Below, piece by piece: positions 10,557 through 19,818 of a DNA stretch of 64,000 nt. The position numbers were made by a program, and so were the translations under genes. This DNA comes from Korobacter sp963758505 (GTDB lineage: Bacteria; Acidobacteriota; Terriglobia; Terriglobales; Acidobacteriaceae): the NCBI GenBank assembly GCA_963758505.1, contig CAVWVJ010000003.1, positions 62,001 through 126,000 on the forward strand, in the 5' to 3' direction. The notes under the pieces were generated by a model, which searched no databases, was not told the origin of the DNA, and saw only the letters and a list, made by a program, of their open reading frames with translations. The first letter of the stretch is position 1. Each line of letters opens with the position of its first letter.

Positions 10557-10664
10557 CTCGTCTCCCTATTGGACGAGGATGAATTCACGACGCTGCAAAC
10601 AACATGTCAAGAGTTTGTAAGAATGTGAAACAGAGAACCGCGATCGCAGGCTCGACGGCTGCCG

Positions 10665-12122
10665 CTACTCCGCCGGTGGCAACGTAAATGAGAAGGTGGC
10701 GCCCACTCCTACGGCACCTTCGGCCCAGATGTTTCCGCCATGTTTTTGGATGATGCGTTGCACCGTGGCGAGGCCCACTCCGGTGCCTGGGAATTCGGAG
10801 ATGGGATGCAACCTCTGGAAGGGTTGGAAGAGCCGTTGCGCGCTCCGTGGATCAAAGCCGGCGCCATTGTCTTTCACAAAAAAGACTTGACCGCCGTCCG
10901 AGTTCCGCACCCCGAATTCGATCTGGCTCGGCGATTTATTCGATGAGTATTTCCAGGCGTTCCCCAGCAAATTCTCCATCGCGACACGCAGCAGTTGAGC
11001 ATCGCCCTGCACCGAAGCGCCACTCGCAATCACGATTTCGACCGCGCGCTGCGGCTCACGCTGCCGCAATTCATCCGCAATCCGCCTCACCATCGCCGAT
11101 AGGTCCACCGGCTCGCGATGCATCTCGGTCTTGTTGACTCGCGCGAGGTTCAGGAGATCTTCGATCAGTTGCTCCATTCGCTTGGCGGCACCCTGGATGC
11201 GTTCGAGGCAATCCTTCAGTCCGGGCCCGATTTCGCGCCCGTACTGCTGCATGATGATGAAGCTCATGCCGTTCACAATCTCGAGGGGCCCGCGGAGATC
11301 GTGAGAAACGGAATAGGAAAATGATTCCAGGTCCCGATTCGCCGCCACCAACTGTTTTGTGCGCTCTTGCACTCTTTGTTCGAGTTCTGCACGTGCCGTA
11401 CGCAGCGCAGCGTCACGCGCCTGGATCTGTGTCAGCATCTCGTTGAATGCGGTGATCAGGGTAGCCAGCTCATCTTTGGCCACGATTGGCTTGACGCGCA
11501 AGGAATAGTTCTTCTCCCGCGAGACGGTACGCGCCGTTTCCGCGAGTTCAGTGATCGGGTCGGCCACCGAGCGCCGGAATAAAGCCGACAGCAGTAGTGC
11601 GGTAATCATGCAGGCTAACAGTACAGCTCCAAAGATCCTCAGGAACTGATTGCGTCTTTGGGAGATGGGCGTAAGGTTGGAACGGATATAGATCGCTCCC
11701 AGCCGGCGCCCTCCGAAGTCGATGTTCCGCATCACCGTCAGATGGTTGCCGATGAAAATGTCTGCCTCCGACTTGTCGGGCCGCAGGCGCGGCAATACAT
11801 TCACTCTCACCTCGGGACTTCGCCAATATTCCGCGAAGAGACGACCATCCGGCGTGAGCAGCCCGGCTCCTTCGATATTCTTCGAAGCGGCCAGGGCCGC
11901 CAGCGTGGCGTGCGCCGATTGAGGATCGTTGAAGTCCAGCGCCGAAATGCTGTTGGAGGCGATCATCTGCGCCTGCGTCGAGAGGTTCTCCAGGAGTTCG
12001 GTACGCGCGTTGCCCTGGTCGTAGACCAGGAATGCGATCGCTGCGACGATGAGCGCGACGCCTGTCACCGCGATGTTCATCCACGTTAACTTCGCCGAGA
12101 TGGAGAGATTGTTCAGCATCAA
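10665..12122 (-). CDS. Membrane sensor histidine kinase (CHASE8-like, HAMP)
   Basis: The 485-residue kinase has a transmembrane helix at about 13-33 and a periplasmic sensor of about 120 residues resembling CHASE8 (ENLSTQAQMIASNSISALDF, DPQSAHATLAAL). A second membrane helix lies near 163-185. HAMP, a coiled coil (ARAELEQRVQERTKQLVAAN), the dimerisation helix with phospho-His (SYSVSHDLRGPL) and an ATPase domain with N-box MENLLGNAWKYS, DNGAGF and GTGVGLA follow. Its start overlaps the end of the yfiR-like gene by four bases, so the two are translationally coupled. In this arrangement YfiR-like proteins are thought to act on the periplasmic sensor; that is inference from other Yfi systems. Confidence 0.92.
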   Translation of the reverse strand: MMLNNLSISAKLTWMNIAVTGVALIVAAIAFLVYDQGNARTELLENLSTQAQMIASNSISALDFNDPQSAHATLAALAASKNIEGAGLLTPDGRLFAEYWRSPEVRVNVLPRLRPDKSEADIFIGNHLTVMRNIDFGGRRLGAIYIRSNLTPISQRRNQFLRIFGAVLLACMITALLLSALFRRSVADPITELAETARTVSREKNYSLRVKPIVAKDELATLITAFNEMLTQIQARDAALRTARAELEQRVQERTKQLVAANRDLESFSYSVSHDLRGPLEIVNGMSFIIMQQYGREIGPGLKDCLERIQGAAKRMEQLIEDLLNLARVNKTEMHREPVDLSAMVRRIADELRQREPQRAVEIVIASGASVQGDAQLLRVAMENLLGNAWKYSSNKSPSQIEFGVRNSDGGQVFFVKDNGAGFDPRSAQRLFQPFQRLHPISEFPGTGVGLATVQRIIQKHGGNIWAEGAVGVGATFSFTLPPAE

Positions 12123-12739
12123 TTACTCCCCCCATCGCGCTTTACCTCTGTGGCTACCTTGAGCAACTGGGAACTCAGACCGATTCCTGCCCTTTCGGCC
12201 CGGCTCAGGTTCACCTCGAAACGAATCCGTCCATTCTCCAGGACAAACTGGATCATCCCGCCGCGATCCGTAAAATGCGGGATGTCGCTCACGGTAAGAA
12301 CCGGTACCTGTTCCAGGGTTGACAGGATTGACTTCAGGTGGGGCTCTTCCGACGAACTCACGAACACGATGCGACACTGCGCGGCCTCTTGCGGAGCCGA
12401 GATCCGCACCGCGCCAACCTGGGCCCCATCGATCGAACCGCCGAGCAACGTGGAATCGAGCGTCGGACCGAATGGATCACGCCCAAGAATACAAATGGAG
12501 AAAGCGTCTCGCGGGGCTGGATTGGGCCACTTCACAAAGGCGCCAAACTTGTAAAGGTACGCCGCCTTCACTTGCAGGTCGGTTGGAGCGCTTGCGGGAA
12601 ATTGGGCGTTGCCATTCGGGGCCAGGAGGGCGAGAAGTACGAGGGCGACAGCCGCAAGCCGACAGGGGAGCGGAGAACGAAACCGCAGGCAGATAGACTC
12701 TGCTGTATTCGAGAACCGCGCTTTGCCTGCGTTGTTCAT
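12119..12739 (-). CDS. YfiR-family (DUF4154) periplasmic protein
   Basis: After a signal peptide (hydrophobic stretch LAAVALVLLALLAPN) the protein matches the YfiR/DUF4154 family. Diagnostic features are VKAAYLYKFGAFVKWP near the start, ICILGRDPFG, CRIVFVSSSE, and the C-terminal GMIQFVLENGRIRFEVNLSRAERAG. YfiR in Pseudomonas represses the diguanylate cyclase YfiN from the periplasm. Here the coupled partner is a histidine kinase instead. I use ATG 12739; TTG 12748 is also in frame. The gene sits between the TonB receptor and the kinase with almost no spacing, so all three probably form one operon. Confidence 0.88.
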   Translation of the reverse strand: MNNAGKARFSNTAESICLRFRSPLPCRLAAVALVLLALLAPNGNAQFPASAPTDLQVKAAYLYKFGAFVKWPNPAPRDAFSICILGRDPFGPTLDSTLLGGSIDGAQVGAVRISAPQEAAQCRIVFVSSSEEPHLKSILSTLEQVPVLTVSDIPHFTDRGGMIQFVLENGRIRFEVNLSRAERAGIGLSSQLLKVATEVKRDGGSN

Positions 12740-12751
12740 GAGAATCAAGCG

Positions 12752-14818
12752 TTACCGGCGGCTTGTCCACGTAAGCTTCACGTACGCGCTACGCCGGATG
12801 CCGACGAAGGCAACGTTTCCGTCAGCGGAAGGATCCGATCCAAATTCCGTGTGGTGCGGTTGCAGCAGGTTGCGTCCCACGAACGACATTTCGAATTCGC
12901 GATTCACCTGCCATCCGAGACGCGCATCCGCGGTGCTGTACGCATGTACATACCGATTGAGCTGGTCCGTTTGTCCCGGCAATGCGCTCTCGTACCGCAC
13001 ATCCACATCGAATTGAAAAACCTTCGAAACATCCCACGTGGATTGCGCGAAGAACTGGTGCTGCGGACTCGAACCCATGATTCCCGCCGCCGAGCCTATA
13101 TCCATCGAGTTCGGCCCTTTCTCAAGGTTCATGTGCAGGAACGAATACGAACCACGAAGGCGCCAGTTTTGAGTCGGGCGCCACTCCGGCGCAACTTCCA
13201 CACCCTTGGTTTGGCCGATCAGTCCATTGCCGAATTCCGCCGGTAACAACAGGTGGGGTGGCGCGGGATTGTCTTCCAGGAAGGGCCCTCCGGTGATGTC
13301 TTCGCTGAACAGGTCATGGTAGTGGTTGTAGAAACTGGCTATGTCGACATAGGTACTCTTCCCAATCAGTCTCCTTACCCCGAGTTCGTAGCCGTTCATC
13401 TGCTCAGGACGGAAATCTCGATTGGCATTGAAGCGGGCGAAGAACGGAATGCCCCCAGGCCCAAGGCCCTCGAATCCTGACAGGAAGAAATCTCGTTCGG
13501 CATCCGAAGGAGTGCGCACCGCGTGAGTCGCTGCCGCCCACACGGTGGTGGATTTATCCGGAGTCCACAATAGACGGGCGCTGGGTTCCGGCGCAAAATC
13601 GGTAAAGTTTGTGTTCAAGAGCTTCGTTCCCACCACCAGCGAAAGCTTGTCTGGAACGATCTTGAATTCATCCTGGATGAAGGCCGTCAGCAGGCGATCG
13701 GTTCGCTCCGAAGGCTGGAACGTCAATCCCGAGACCACTTCGAGGTCATCGCCGTGGCTGAAACGTGCTCCCAGTCCCCAGGTTACGTCGTTGCGCCCGA
13801 ACAACCGCCAGTGCTGCGTAAAGTCGATATCGTAGGTATCGCGCAGCTCCCCAAAATTCGGTTCGTGCCGGTTGGTGCGGTCGTAGTACATCTGCAATTC
13901 CAAGCTGCGGCCTTCTCCCTGGTCGCGGTCCCATCGCCCCATGATGTTTCCGCCGGAAAGCAGCGCATTCTGGTCAAGCACACTTGAGTAAGGTGCAGTG
14001 TAGCTGGTGGCGACCACACTTTCGCCCGCCTGCTCGTCGTAGATATCGCCCTGGAGATTGAAGGAATTTCTCGGATCGCGCTGCCAATCCGCACGAAAGC
14101 CCCCCTGGATCGAGCGCCAATCATCGAAGTTACGGTCGTCGGAATGATATTCCGGCCCACGGGTAAACATCTTGCCGTAGAAACGGTATTGCAACTTATC
14201 GCCGCGTGATCCGCCATACCGCGCGTTCAAGAAGCCCTGGTCTTCGTTTCCGCCGCCCGCCGACACCAGTGCGCCCTGCGTGTCCTTTGCACGCCTGGTA
14301 ATGATATTGATCACGCCGTCAACGGCGTTCGGCCCCCAGATCGTTCCCCCCGGTCCACGAATCACTTCGATGCGCTCGACGTCTTCGAGCATCGTGTCCT
14401 GGACCTCCCAATACGTTCCCGCAAGCAGAGTGGTGTAGACGGTTCGTCCATCGATCAGCACCAACACGGATCGCGAGAGCCGGCTGCCGAAGCCCCGAAT
14501 CCCGATCGCCCATTTATTGCTGTCGATGCGGGCGACCTCCACTCCCGGCGCAAGGCGCAGTGCCTCCGGGATAGAGGTGACTCCGGAGCGGCGGATGTCG
14601 TCGCTTGTGATTACGTAAATAGCAGCGGGAGTACGGAACGCCTTCTCCGGCTCCTTGCTGGGAGTCGTGACCTCGATTTGCGAGAGCTGCTCGAGGCTCA
14701 TCTGTTTCAGGTCGTTCTGTGCGTTCGGATCGCTGGGGACATCGGCACCGCGCGCCCCAAGGGCGCAGATGGCGGCGACGATCGCAATACAGACTTTCAG
14801 GAGTACGCGCCGAGGCAA
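12752..14818 (-). CDS. TonB-dependent outer-membrane receptor
   Basis: The 688-residue protein begins with a signal peptide and a short linker (LKQMSLEQLSQIEVTTPSK). The plug domain follows (TPAAIYVITSDDIRRSG, IPEALRLAPGVEV, RGFGSRLSRSVLVLIDGRTVY, VERIEVIRGPGGTIWGPNAVDGVINI). The rest is a 22-strand barrel rich in alternating aromatic residues. It lacks a classical long N-terminal signalling domain, so any coupling to the downstream YfiR-like protein and kinase must use another route. The cargo cannot be read from the sequence; siderophores, cobalamin and glycans are all possible. The start is TTG 14818. Confidence 0.92.
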   Translation of the reverse strand: MPRRVLLKVCIAIVAAICALGARGADVPSDPNAQNDLKQMSLEQLSQIEVTTPSKEPEKAFRTPAAIYVITSDDIRRSGVTSIPEALRLAPGVEVARIDSNKWAIGIRGFGSRLSRSVLVLIDGRTVYTTLLAGTYWEVQDTMLEDVERIEVIRGPGGTIWGPNAVDGVINIITRRAKDTQGALVSAGGGNEDQGFLNARYGGSRGDKLQYRFYGKMFTRGPEYHSDDRNFDDWRSIQGGFRADWQRDPRNSFNLQGDIYDEQAGESVVATSYTAPYSSVLDQNALLSGGNIMGRWDRDQGEGRSLELQMYYDRTNRHEPNFGELRDTYDIDFTQHWRLFGRNDVTWGLGARFSHGDDLEVVSGLTFQPSERTDRLLTAFIQDEFKIVPDKLSLVVGTKLLNTNFTDFAPEPSARLLWTPDKSTTVWAAATHAVRTPSDAERDFFLSGFEGLGPGGIPFFARFNANRDFRPEQMNGYELGVRRLIGKSTYVDIASFYNHYHDLFSEDITGGPFLEDNPAPPHLLLPAEFGNGLIGQTKGVEVAPEWRPTQNWRLRGSYSFLHMNLEKGPNSMDIGSAAGIMGSSPQHQFFAQSTWDVSKVFQFDVDVRYESALPGQTDQLNRYVHAYSTADARLGWQVNREFEMSFVGRNLLQPHHTEFGSDPSADGNVAFVGIRRSAYVKLTWTSRR

Positions 14819-15023
14819 CAGCCGCAGCGATTCCCGTCCTCTCGCTGAAACACTAATTCCCAGAGTTCACCCCAAAAAGATTAGTGTGTCTATGCTGTTG
14901 CTTTGCCTTGCTCGACTTGGCAGCACTACTCCCAGCACTGCTGAGCAGAGTGCCGCGTTGATGTGAGATGCGTGGGGTGCAAAACAGAGTTGTACTTGGA
15001 ACAGAGTGTCTCGCGTGGACCAG

Positions 15024-15413
15024 TTACAAAGGAGATGCCTGGGTCAGTTCCCCGGTCTCCCGAAACGTACGCAAACGGTTTACCAGCTCTTGCGGCTCTC
15101 CCTTGCGGATAAACGCGATCGCGTGCGCCTTCATGTCCGTCGGCATGCCATAAAGCTCCGACAGGACAGCGATCGGAACACCCGGAAAAGCCGCCTTCAC
15201 GGACTCGACGATATCGATCGCCGTCAAGGAACTGCTATATCGATAGTCCATGAGCACAAGGTCCACGGTTTCTCCATGCGGCAAGTCCAATGAAGAACTC
15301 TTCACTTGTACCGTCAGCGCCCTGCAGCCGGCCTGTTGCACGATCCAGGAATAAATCTTCAGGTGTGATGGGTCGTCATCGAGAACCAGAACAGTTGCTG
15401 GGTTGGCGGACAT
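15024..15413 (-). CDS. Stand-alone response-regulator receiver protein
   Basis: The 129-residue protein is a lone receiver domain: VLVLDDDPSHL, phosphoacceptor Asp in DLVLMDYRYSS, AVLSELYG, and the lysine in AFIRKGEP. The loop after the phosphorylation site is SSSLTAIDIV rather than the usual MPxMDG, so the alpha4-beta5 face may have specialised. It lies about 200 bases upstream of the TonB receptor on the same strand. A second receiver flanks the kinase on the other side, giving two candidate acceptors for one kinase. Confidence 0.85.
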   Translation of the reverse strand: MSANPATVLVLDDDPSHLKIYSWIVQQAGCRALTVQVKSSSLDLPHGETVDLVLMDYRYSSSLTAIDIVESVKAAFPGVPIAVLSELYGMPTDMKAHAIAFIRKGEPQELVNRLRTFRETGELTQASPL

Positions 15414-15655
15414 AGGACCGGAATACCTCGAAACGCGCGGCGATTTTATCTTGCCGAAGCTCCACAGTGTACCGGATTTGTGAGCTTCCGTTGCTTATCC
15501 CTGGAATTAAGGTTCCTGCGGCCAACCCACGTCATCCGCAATGAGCCGGAGACGTCCTACGGCAAAGGCAAACCCTCCGCGACGACCTTGAATCCTACGC
15601 CAAGACAAACGCGCGATTCTCGGCGTTTTGTCGTTCCCATTTGTAAAGAGCCGTG

Positions 15656-16360
15656 ATGACGAAAAAAAACATAAACGATGTAACGACAGAGACGGCCGCC
15701 AATCTCGAGGACCGGCCGGCAGTAAAGGAAGAACCGGGAGAAGGCAATCCAGGTTTCACCCGGCGTTCCTTCCTGACACGGCTGGGCGCGAGCGGCATTG
15801 TCGCATCCGCCGGGCCGCTACTCCGCACCCTCTCAGCAGCCCAGGTCGAGACTTCGCCCGCGCCTCCGGGACCGGCAACGAATGTTGCTGCAGTTCCCGT
15901 CGAACTCAGCATCAATGGTCAACAGCATCGGCTGCGACTGGAGCCACGCGTGACCCTGCTGGACACACTCCGCGAACACCTCAATCTTTTCGGTACTAAG
16001 AAAGGTTGCGATCACGGGCAGTGCGGCGCGTGTACCGTCCACGTCAATGGCCGGCGAGTGAATTCCTGCCTGACCTTCGCCATCATGCACCAGGGCGATG
16101 AGATCACTACGATCGAGGGACTCGCCAAGAATGGAGAGCTGCACCCGGTGCAAGCCGCTTTTCTGGAGCACGACGGCTTCCAATGCGGCTACTGCACCTC
16201 TGGACAAATGATGTCGGCGGCTGCCCTGCTGAAAGAGCCTTGCGGCGACGATGACAACTCCGTACGCGAATGTATGAGCGGCAATATCTGCCGCTGCGGT
16301 GCTTACCCCAACATCGTGGCCGCCGTGCAGCAAGCACGCAAGCGCGCCAAGTCAGCGTGA
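15656..16360 (+). CDS. paoA: PaoA-type 2Fe-2S subunit of periplasmic aldehyde oxidoreductase
   Basis: This is the iron-sulfur subunit of a xanthine-oxidase-family enzyme. The N-terminus has a twin-arginine signal (TRRSFLTRLGASG), so the folded complex should be exported. A plant-type ferredoxin domain follows (GCDHGQCGACTVHVNGRRVNSC). A helical domain then binds the second 2Fe-2S cluster (FQCGYCTSGQ and NICRCGAYPNI). ATG 15656 is preferred over the adjacent GTG 15653. It is the first gene of a tight three-gene operon, six bases before paoB. Among characterised relatives E. coli PaoABC (YagTSR) fits best; the substrate, probably aldehydes, is inferred. Confidence 0.88.
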   Translation: MTKKNINDVTTETAANLEDRPAVKEEPGEGNPGFTRRSFLTRLGASGIVASAGPLLRTLSAAQVETSPAPPGPATNVAAVPVELSINGQQHRLRLEPRVTLLDTLREHLNLFGTKKGCDHGQCGACTVHVNGRRVNSCLTFAIMHQGDEITTIEGLAKNGELHPVQAAFLEHDGFQCGYCTSGQMMSAAALLKEPCGDDDNSVRECMSGNICRCGAYPNIVAAVQQARKRAKSA

Positions 16361-16366
16361 GACGAA

Positions 16367-17350
16367 ATGCAGGCATTTCAATACAAGAAAGCACCTGATC
16401 TGCGCAGCGCGATGGCTGAGAGTACGGTTCCCAACGCCAGTTTTGTCGCCGGTGGAACCACCCTGATCGACTTGATGAAGTTGAACGTGATGCGGCCGGT
16501 GACGCTCGTCGACATCAACCTGCTTCCCCTCGACAAAATTGAATCGCTACCTGACGGTGGTTTGAAGATAGGGGCGATGGTGCGCAACAGCGACCTTGCG
16601 CATAGCGACCTGGTGCAGCGGGGATATCCGGTACTCTCGCAGGCCCTGCTTTCCGGGGCATCTCCGCAACTTCGCAATATGGCTACCACGGGCGGGAACC
16701 TGCTCCAGCGCACACGTTGCTCTTATTTCCGCGACACAGCGTATGCCTGCAACAAACGCGAGCCGGGAAGCGGCTGCTCGGCCTTGCAGGGCTTCAATCG
16801 CATGCATGCCGTTCTCGGCACCAGCGAACACTGCATCGCCACCCACCCTTCGGACATGGCCGTCGCCATGATGGCGCTCGAAGCCGTCGTCCATGTCCAG
16901 GGTCCCAAGGGAGACCGAAGCATTCCGCTGGAAGAGTTTTACTACGTGCCGGGTTCCACTCCCGATCGAGAGAACGTTCTTATCCATGGTGACCTCATCA
17001 CCCATGTCACACTGCCCGCAAGCGCCGCAGGAACGCGGTCGTATTACCTGAAGCGGCGCGATCGCGCTTCTTACGAGTTCGCACTCGCTTCCGCCGCCGT
17101 CGTCGCTCAGATGCAGGGTGGCCGCATACAGCGGGTTCGGATCGCCCTCGGAGGCATAGGCACCAAGCCGTGGCGGTCGAAAGAGGCTGAGCAGGCGCTC
17201 GAGGGTAAAGAAGCCAGCGAGCAGAATTTTCGTCAGGCTGCAGAGGCCGCGTTGCGCGGAGCAAAACCGCAACGCGACAATGCATTCAAAATCGAATTGG
17301 CGAAACGCACCCTTGTGCGGGCCCTCAAAGTCGTTTCGCAAGCGGCATAA
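16367..17350 (+). CDS. paoB: PaoB-type FAD-binding subunit
   Basis: The 327-residue FAD subunit carries electrons from the molybdenum centre to an outside acceptor. The FAD-binding motif is FVAGGTTLIDLMK, and MATTGGNLLQRTRC marks the second flavin contact. Four cysteines in RTRCSYFRD, YACNKR, GSGCSAL and SEHCIATHPSD match the additional 4Fe-4S site that distinguishes PaoB from xanthine dehydrogenase flavoproteins. This is the main reason for calling the complex Pao-type. The gene is flanked by paoA and paoC in the usual order. No signal peptide is present, so export would be by hitch-hiking on the Tat signal of PaoA. Confidence 0.88.
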   Translation: MQAFQYKKAPDLRSAMAESTVPNASFVAGGTTLIDLMKLNVMRPVTLVDINLLPLDKIESLPDGGLKIGAMVRNSDLAHSDLVQRGYPVLSQALLSGASPQLRNMATTGGNLLQRTRCSYFRDTAYACNKREPGSGCSALQGFNRMHAVLGTSEHCIATHPSDMAVAMMALEAVVHVQGPKGDRSIPLEEFYYVPGSTPDRENVLIHGDLITHVTLPASAAGTRSYYLKRRDRASYEFALASAAVVAQMQGGRIQRVRIALGGIGTKPWRSKEAEQALEGKEASEQNFRQAAEAALRGAKPQRDNAFKIELAKRTLVRALKVVSQAA

Positions 17351-17374
17351 CTTCCAATCAGAGCACGGGAGCAC

Positions 17375-19624
17375 ATGATGAGCACTTCCCCGATAGGCCA
17401 GCCAATCACCCGCGTCGACGGAAAACTAAAGGTCACGGGGCGCGCACCCTATGCGGTGGAGCACGCGATTCCCAACGTCTGCTACGGCGTTTCCGTCGCC
17501 AGCACGATCGGCAATGGCCGTATCAAGCAAATCTCCACTGCCGAAGCGGAAAAGATGCCCGGAGTGATTGCCATCCTGCACCATGGAAACATTCAAAAGC
17601 TTTATCGTCCTGCCGGCTCACTCGAGGAAATGAGCCGTCCTGGTGAGAGCCGGCCGCCCTTCGAAGACGACATCATTTATTACTACGGCCAATACGTGGC
17701 GCTGGTGGTCGCGGAAACCTTTGAACAGGCGCAAGACGCAGCCGCCCATGTTCGCGTGGAATATGAATCTCATCCCTCCCTGGTGCGCTTGGACCAGGGG
17801 AAAAAGACTCCTCCTGTCCCCAACCACGCGCCCGGGGACGATGCGTACGAATTAGCCGCAGCGAAGTACTCTCGCGGCACGCCCGACAAGGCCTACGAGC
17901 AGGCAGAGGTAAAGCTCGACGCCACCTATGTCACGCCCGTCGAGACTCACAACCCAATGGAGATGCACGGCACGATTGCCGTCTGGGAGGGCGAAAAACT
18001 GACTCTCTACGAAAGCTCGCAGGGCGTAGTAAATCATCACAACGTGGCGTCACAAGTGCTGGGTAGGCCGCTCGAAGACATTACCGTCCTTTCGCCCTTC
18101 ATCGGCTCCGGATTCGGCTGCAAGCTGTTTCCCTGGCCGCATTCCTGGATGGCGGCTGCCGCGGCCTACGAGGTGAAACGACCCGTAAAGGTCGCAGTAC
18201 CGCGTGCGTTGATGTTCACGACGGTCGGCCATCGTCCTGTCTGCGAACAGCATATTCGGGCGGGGGCCACGCGGGATGGAAAGCTGGTCGCACTTATGAA
18301 CGATGTGCGTCAAAGCACATCGAATGTCGATCCTTATCTCGAAGACTGCGTCGAGCCGACGAGCATGCTCTATGCCTGCCCGAATGTGGGCGGCGCGCAA
18401 TTTGAAGTCAAGCTGAACACTGGCACGCCTACGCCGATGCGTGGGCCGGGCAGAACTCCTGCACTGTTCGCCATTGAATCCGCCATGGACGAACTCGCCG
18501 AAAAACTGGATATCGACCCTCTCGAGATGCGCCTTCGCAATTATGCAGAGCAGGACCCTTCCTCGGGCCGGCCGTGGTCGAGCAAGCATTTGCGTGAGGC
18601 CTATCAAACCGGTGCCGAACGCTTCGGGTGGAGTAAGCGCAACCCCAAAGTCGGATCCATGCGTAACGGCGAGGAGATCCTAGGGTGGGGCATGGCGACC
18701 TGCACCTGGCCGGCGCACCAGCGTGGTGCTGAAGTGCGCGTACGTCTCTTGGCCGACGGCACTGCCCGCGCCTCGTGCGCCACCCAAGACATTGGAACCG
18801 GCACCTACACTGTGTTCGCGGAAATCGTCTCCGACAAAACCGGCATTCCCCTGGATAAGATCCACGTCGTCCTCGGAGATAGTTCCTTGACACCCGGGCC
18901 TACGTCCGGGGGATCATCCGCCACCGCCAGCGTCATTCCGGCGATCGCGAAGGCGGCGGAAAACGCGGTCCAGGCCGTTCTTAAAGCCGCGATCAAGACA
19001 CCCAACTCTCCCTTCGAAAAAGCAGAGATCCAGAACTTAAAGATGTCCCAGGGACGCATCCACCAGAAGGACAAACCGTCCAACAGCGGGGTGCCTTTCC
19101 AGGAAATCCTCACGACGGCAAGGCTGGTAGGGCTTGATGGAAATGCGAAGTCCGAAGAAACGCCGGAGCAGAAGAAATTTGCCACCCACTCCTTCGGTGC
19201 CCACTTCTGCGAGGTGAGCTACGATGCCGAGATCGTGCGGTTGCGTGTCACGCGGTGGCTCACGGTTATCGATGGCGGGCAAGTGATCAACGCGAAGACC
19301 GCGCGCAACCAGATCCAGGGCTCCGTCACCATGGGCATAGGAATGGGGTTGTTCGAACAAACGATTTACGATGAGCGCACCGGACATCCCATCAACAACA
19401 ACTTTGCCGATTACATCGTGCCCGTGAACGCGGATGTCCCTGAGATCGAAGTCATCTTCCTCGACTACCCGGACAAAGTCATGAGCGAATACGGAGCCCG
19501 CGGAATCGGGGAAATCGGCCTCACGGGATGCGCATCGGCACTGGCCACGGCGACCTACCATGCGACGGGCATCCGCGTGCGCGAGCTACCGATCCGCATC
19601 GAGCAGTTGCTCGGGCGGAGCTGA
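17375..19624 (+). CDS. paoC: PaoC-type molybdopterin-binding catalytic subunit
   Basis: The 749-residue protein is the catalytic large subunit of the same enzyme. It shows the N-terminal aldehyde oxidase a/b hammerhead (RVDGKLKVTGRAPYAVE), the cofactor loop SPFIGSGFGCKLFPW, PTPMRGPGRTPA and, near the C-terminus, GARGIGEIGLTG with the catalytic glutamate. Two ATGs overlap at 17375 and 17378, the second having better spacing from GGGAG. Maturation usually needs an XdhC/PaoD chaperone; none is encoded beside this operon. The mobA in this window lies about 36 kb away and is not obviously linked. Confidence 0.9.
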   Translation: MMSTSPIGQPITRVDGKLKVTGRAPYAVEHAIPNVCYGVSVASTIGNGRIKQISTAEAEKMPGVIAILHHGNIQKLYRPAGSLEEMSRPGESRPPFEDDIIYYYGQYVALVVAETFEQAQDAAAHVRVEYESHPSLVRLDQGKKTPPVPNHAPGDDAYELAAAKYSRGTPDKAYEQAEVKLDATYVTPVETHNPMEMHGTIAVWEGEKLTLYESSQGVVNHHNVASQVLGRPLEDITVLSPFIGSGFGCKLFPWPHSWMAAAAAYEVKRPVKVAVPRALMFTTVGHRPVCEQHIRAGATRDGKLVALMNDVRQSTSNVDPYLEDCVEPTSMLYACPNVGGAQFEVKLNTGTPTPMRGPGRTPALFAIESAMDELAEKLDIDPLEMRLRNYAEQDPSSGRPWSSKHLREAYQTGAERFGWSKRNPKVGSMRNGEEILGWGMATCTWPAHQRGAEVRVRLLADGTARASCATQDIGTGTYTVFAEIVSDKTGIPLDKIHVVLGDSSLTPGPTSGGSSATASVIPAIAKAAENAVQAVLKAAIKTPNSPFEKAEIQNLKMSQGRIHQKDKPSNSGVPFQEILTTARLVGLDGNAKSEETPEQKKFATHSFGAHFCEVSYDAEIVRLRVTRWLTVIDGGQVINAKTARNQIQGSVTMGIGMGLFEQTIYDERTGHPINNNFADYIVPVNADVPEIEVIFLDYPDKVMSEYGARGIGEIGLTGCASALATATYHATGIRVRELPIRIEQLLGRS

Positions 19625-19711
19625 TGGATCTAGGGGCCGGATCTATATCCCTTTGCGACCTATCGAGGAATACTCAATCGGTGAGGACCACTTCTTATTG
19701 AAAAGAATTAC

Positions 19712-19731
19712 GGGAGATTGACCTATCTCCC
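19712..19731. promoter_or_regulatory. 7-6-7 palindrome between paoC and the GGDEF gene
   Basis: GGGAGAT (19712-19718) and ATCTCCC (19725-19731) form a perfect inverted repeat with a six-base centre, followed by TTTCGCCC. It lies 88 bases after paoC and 87 bases before the next start. It may be a weak terminator for the pao operon or an operator for the diguanylate cyclase gene; the sequence does not decide. Confidence 0.35.
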
Positions 19732-19818
19732 TTTCGCCCGGTGGTCTAACGTGCCCGGCTTCTCTGCTCCACTCGGCGCTATCTCTCGATACAATAGCGG
19801 TGACCGCGACCTACCCGC

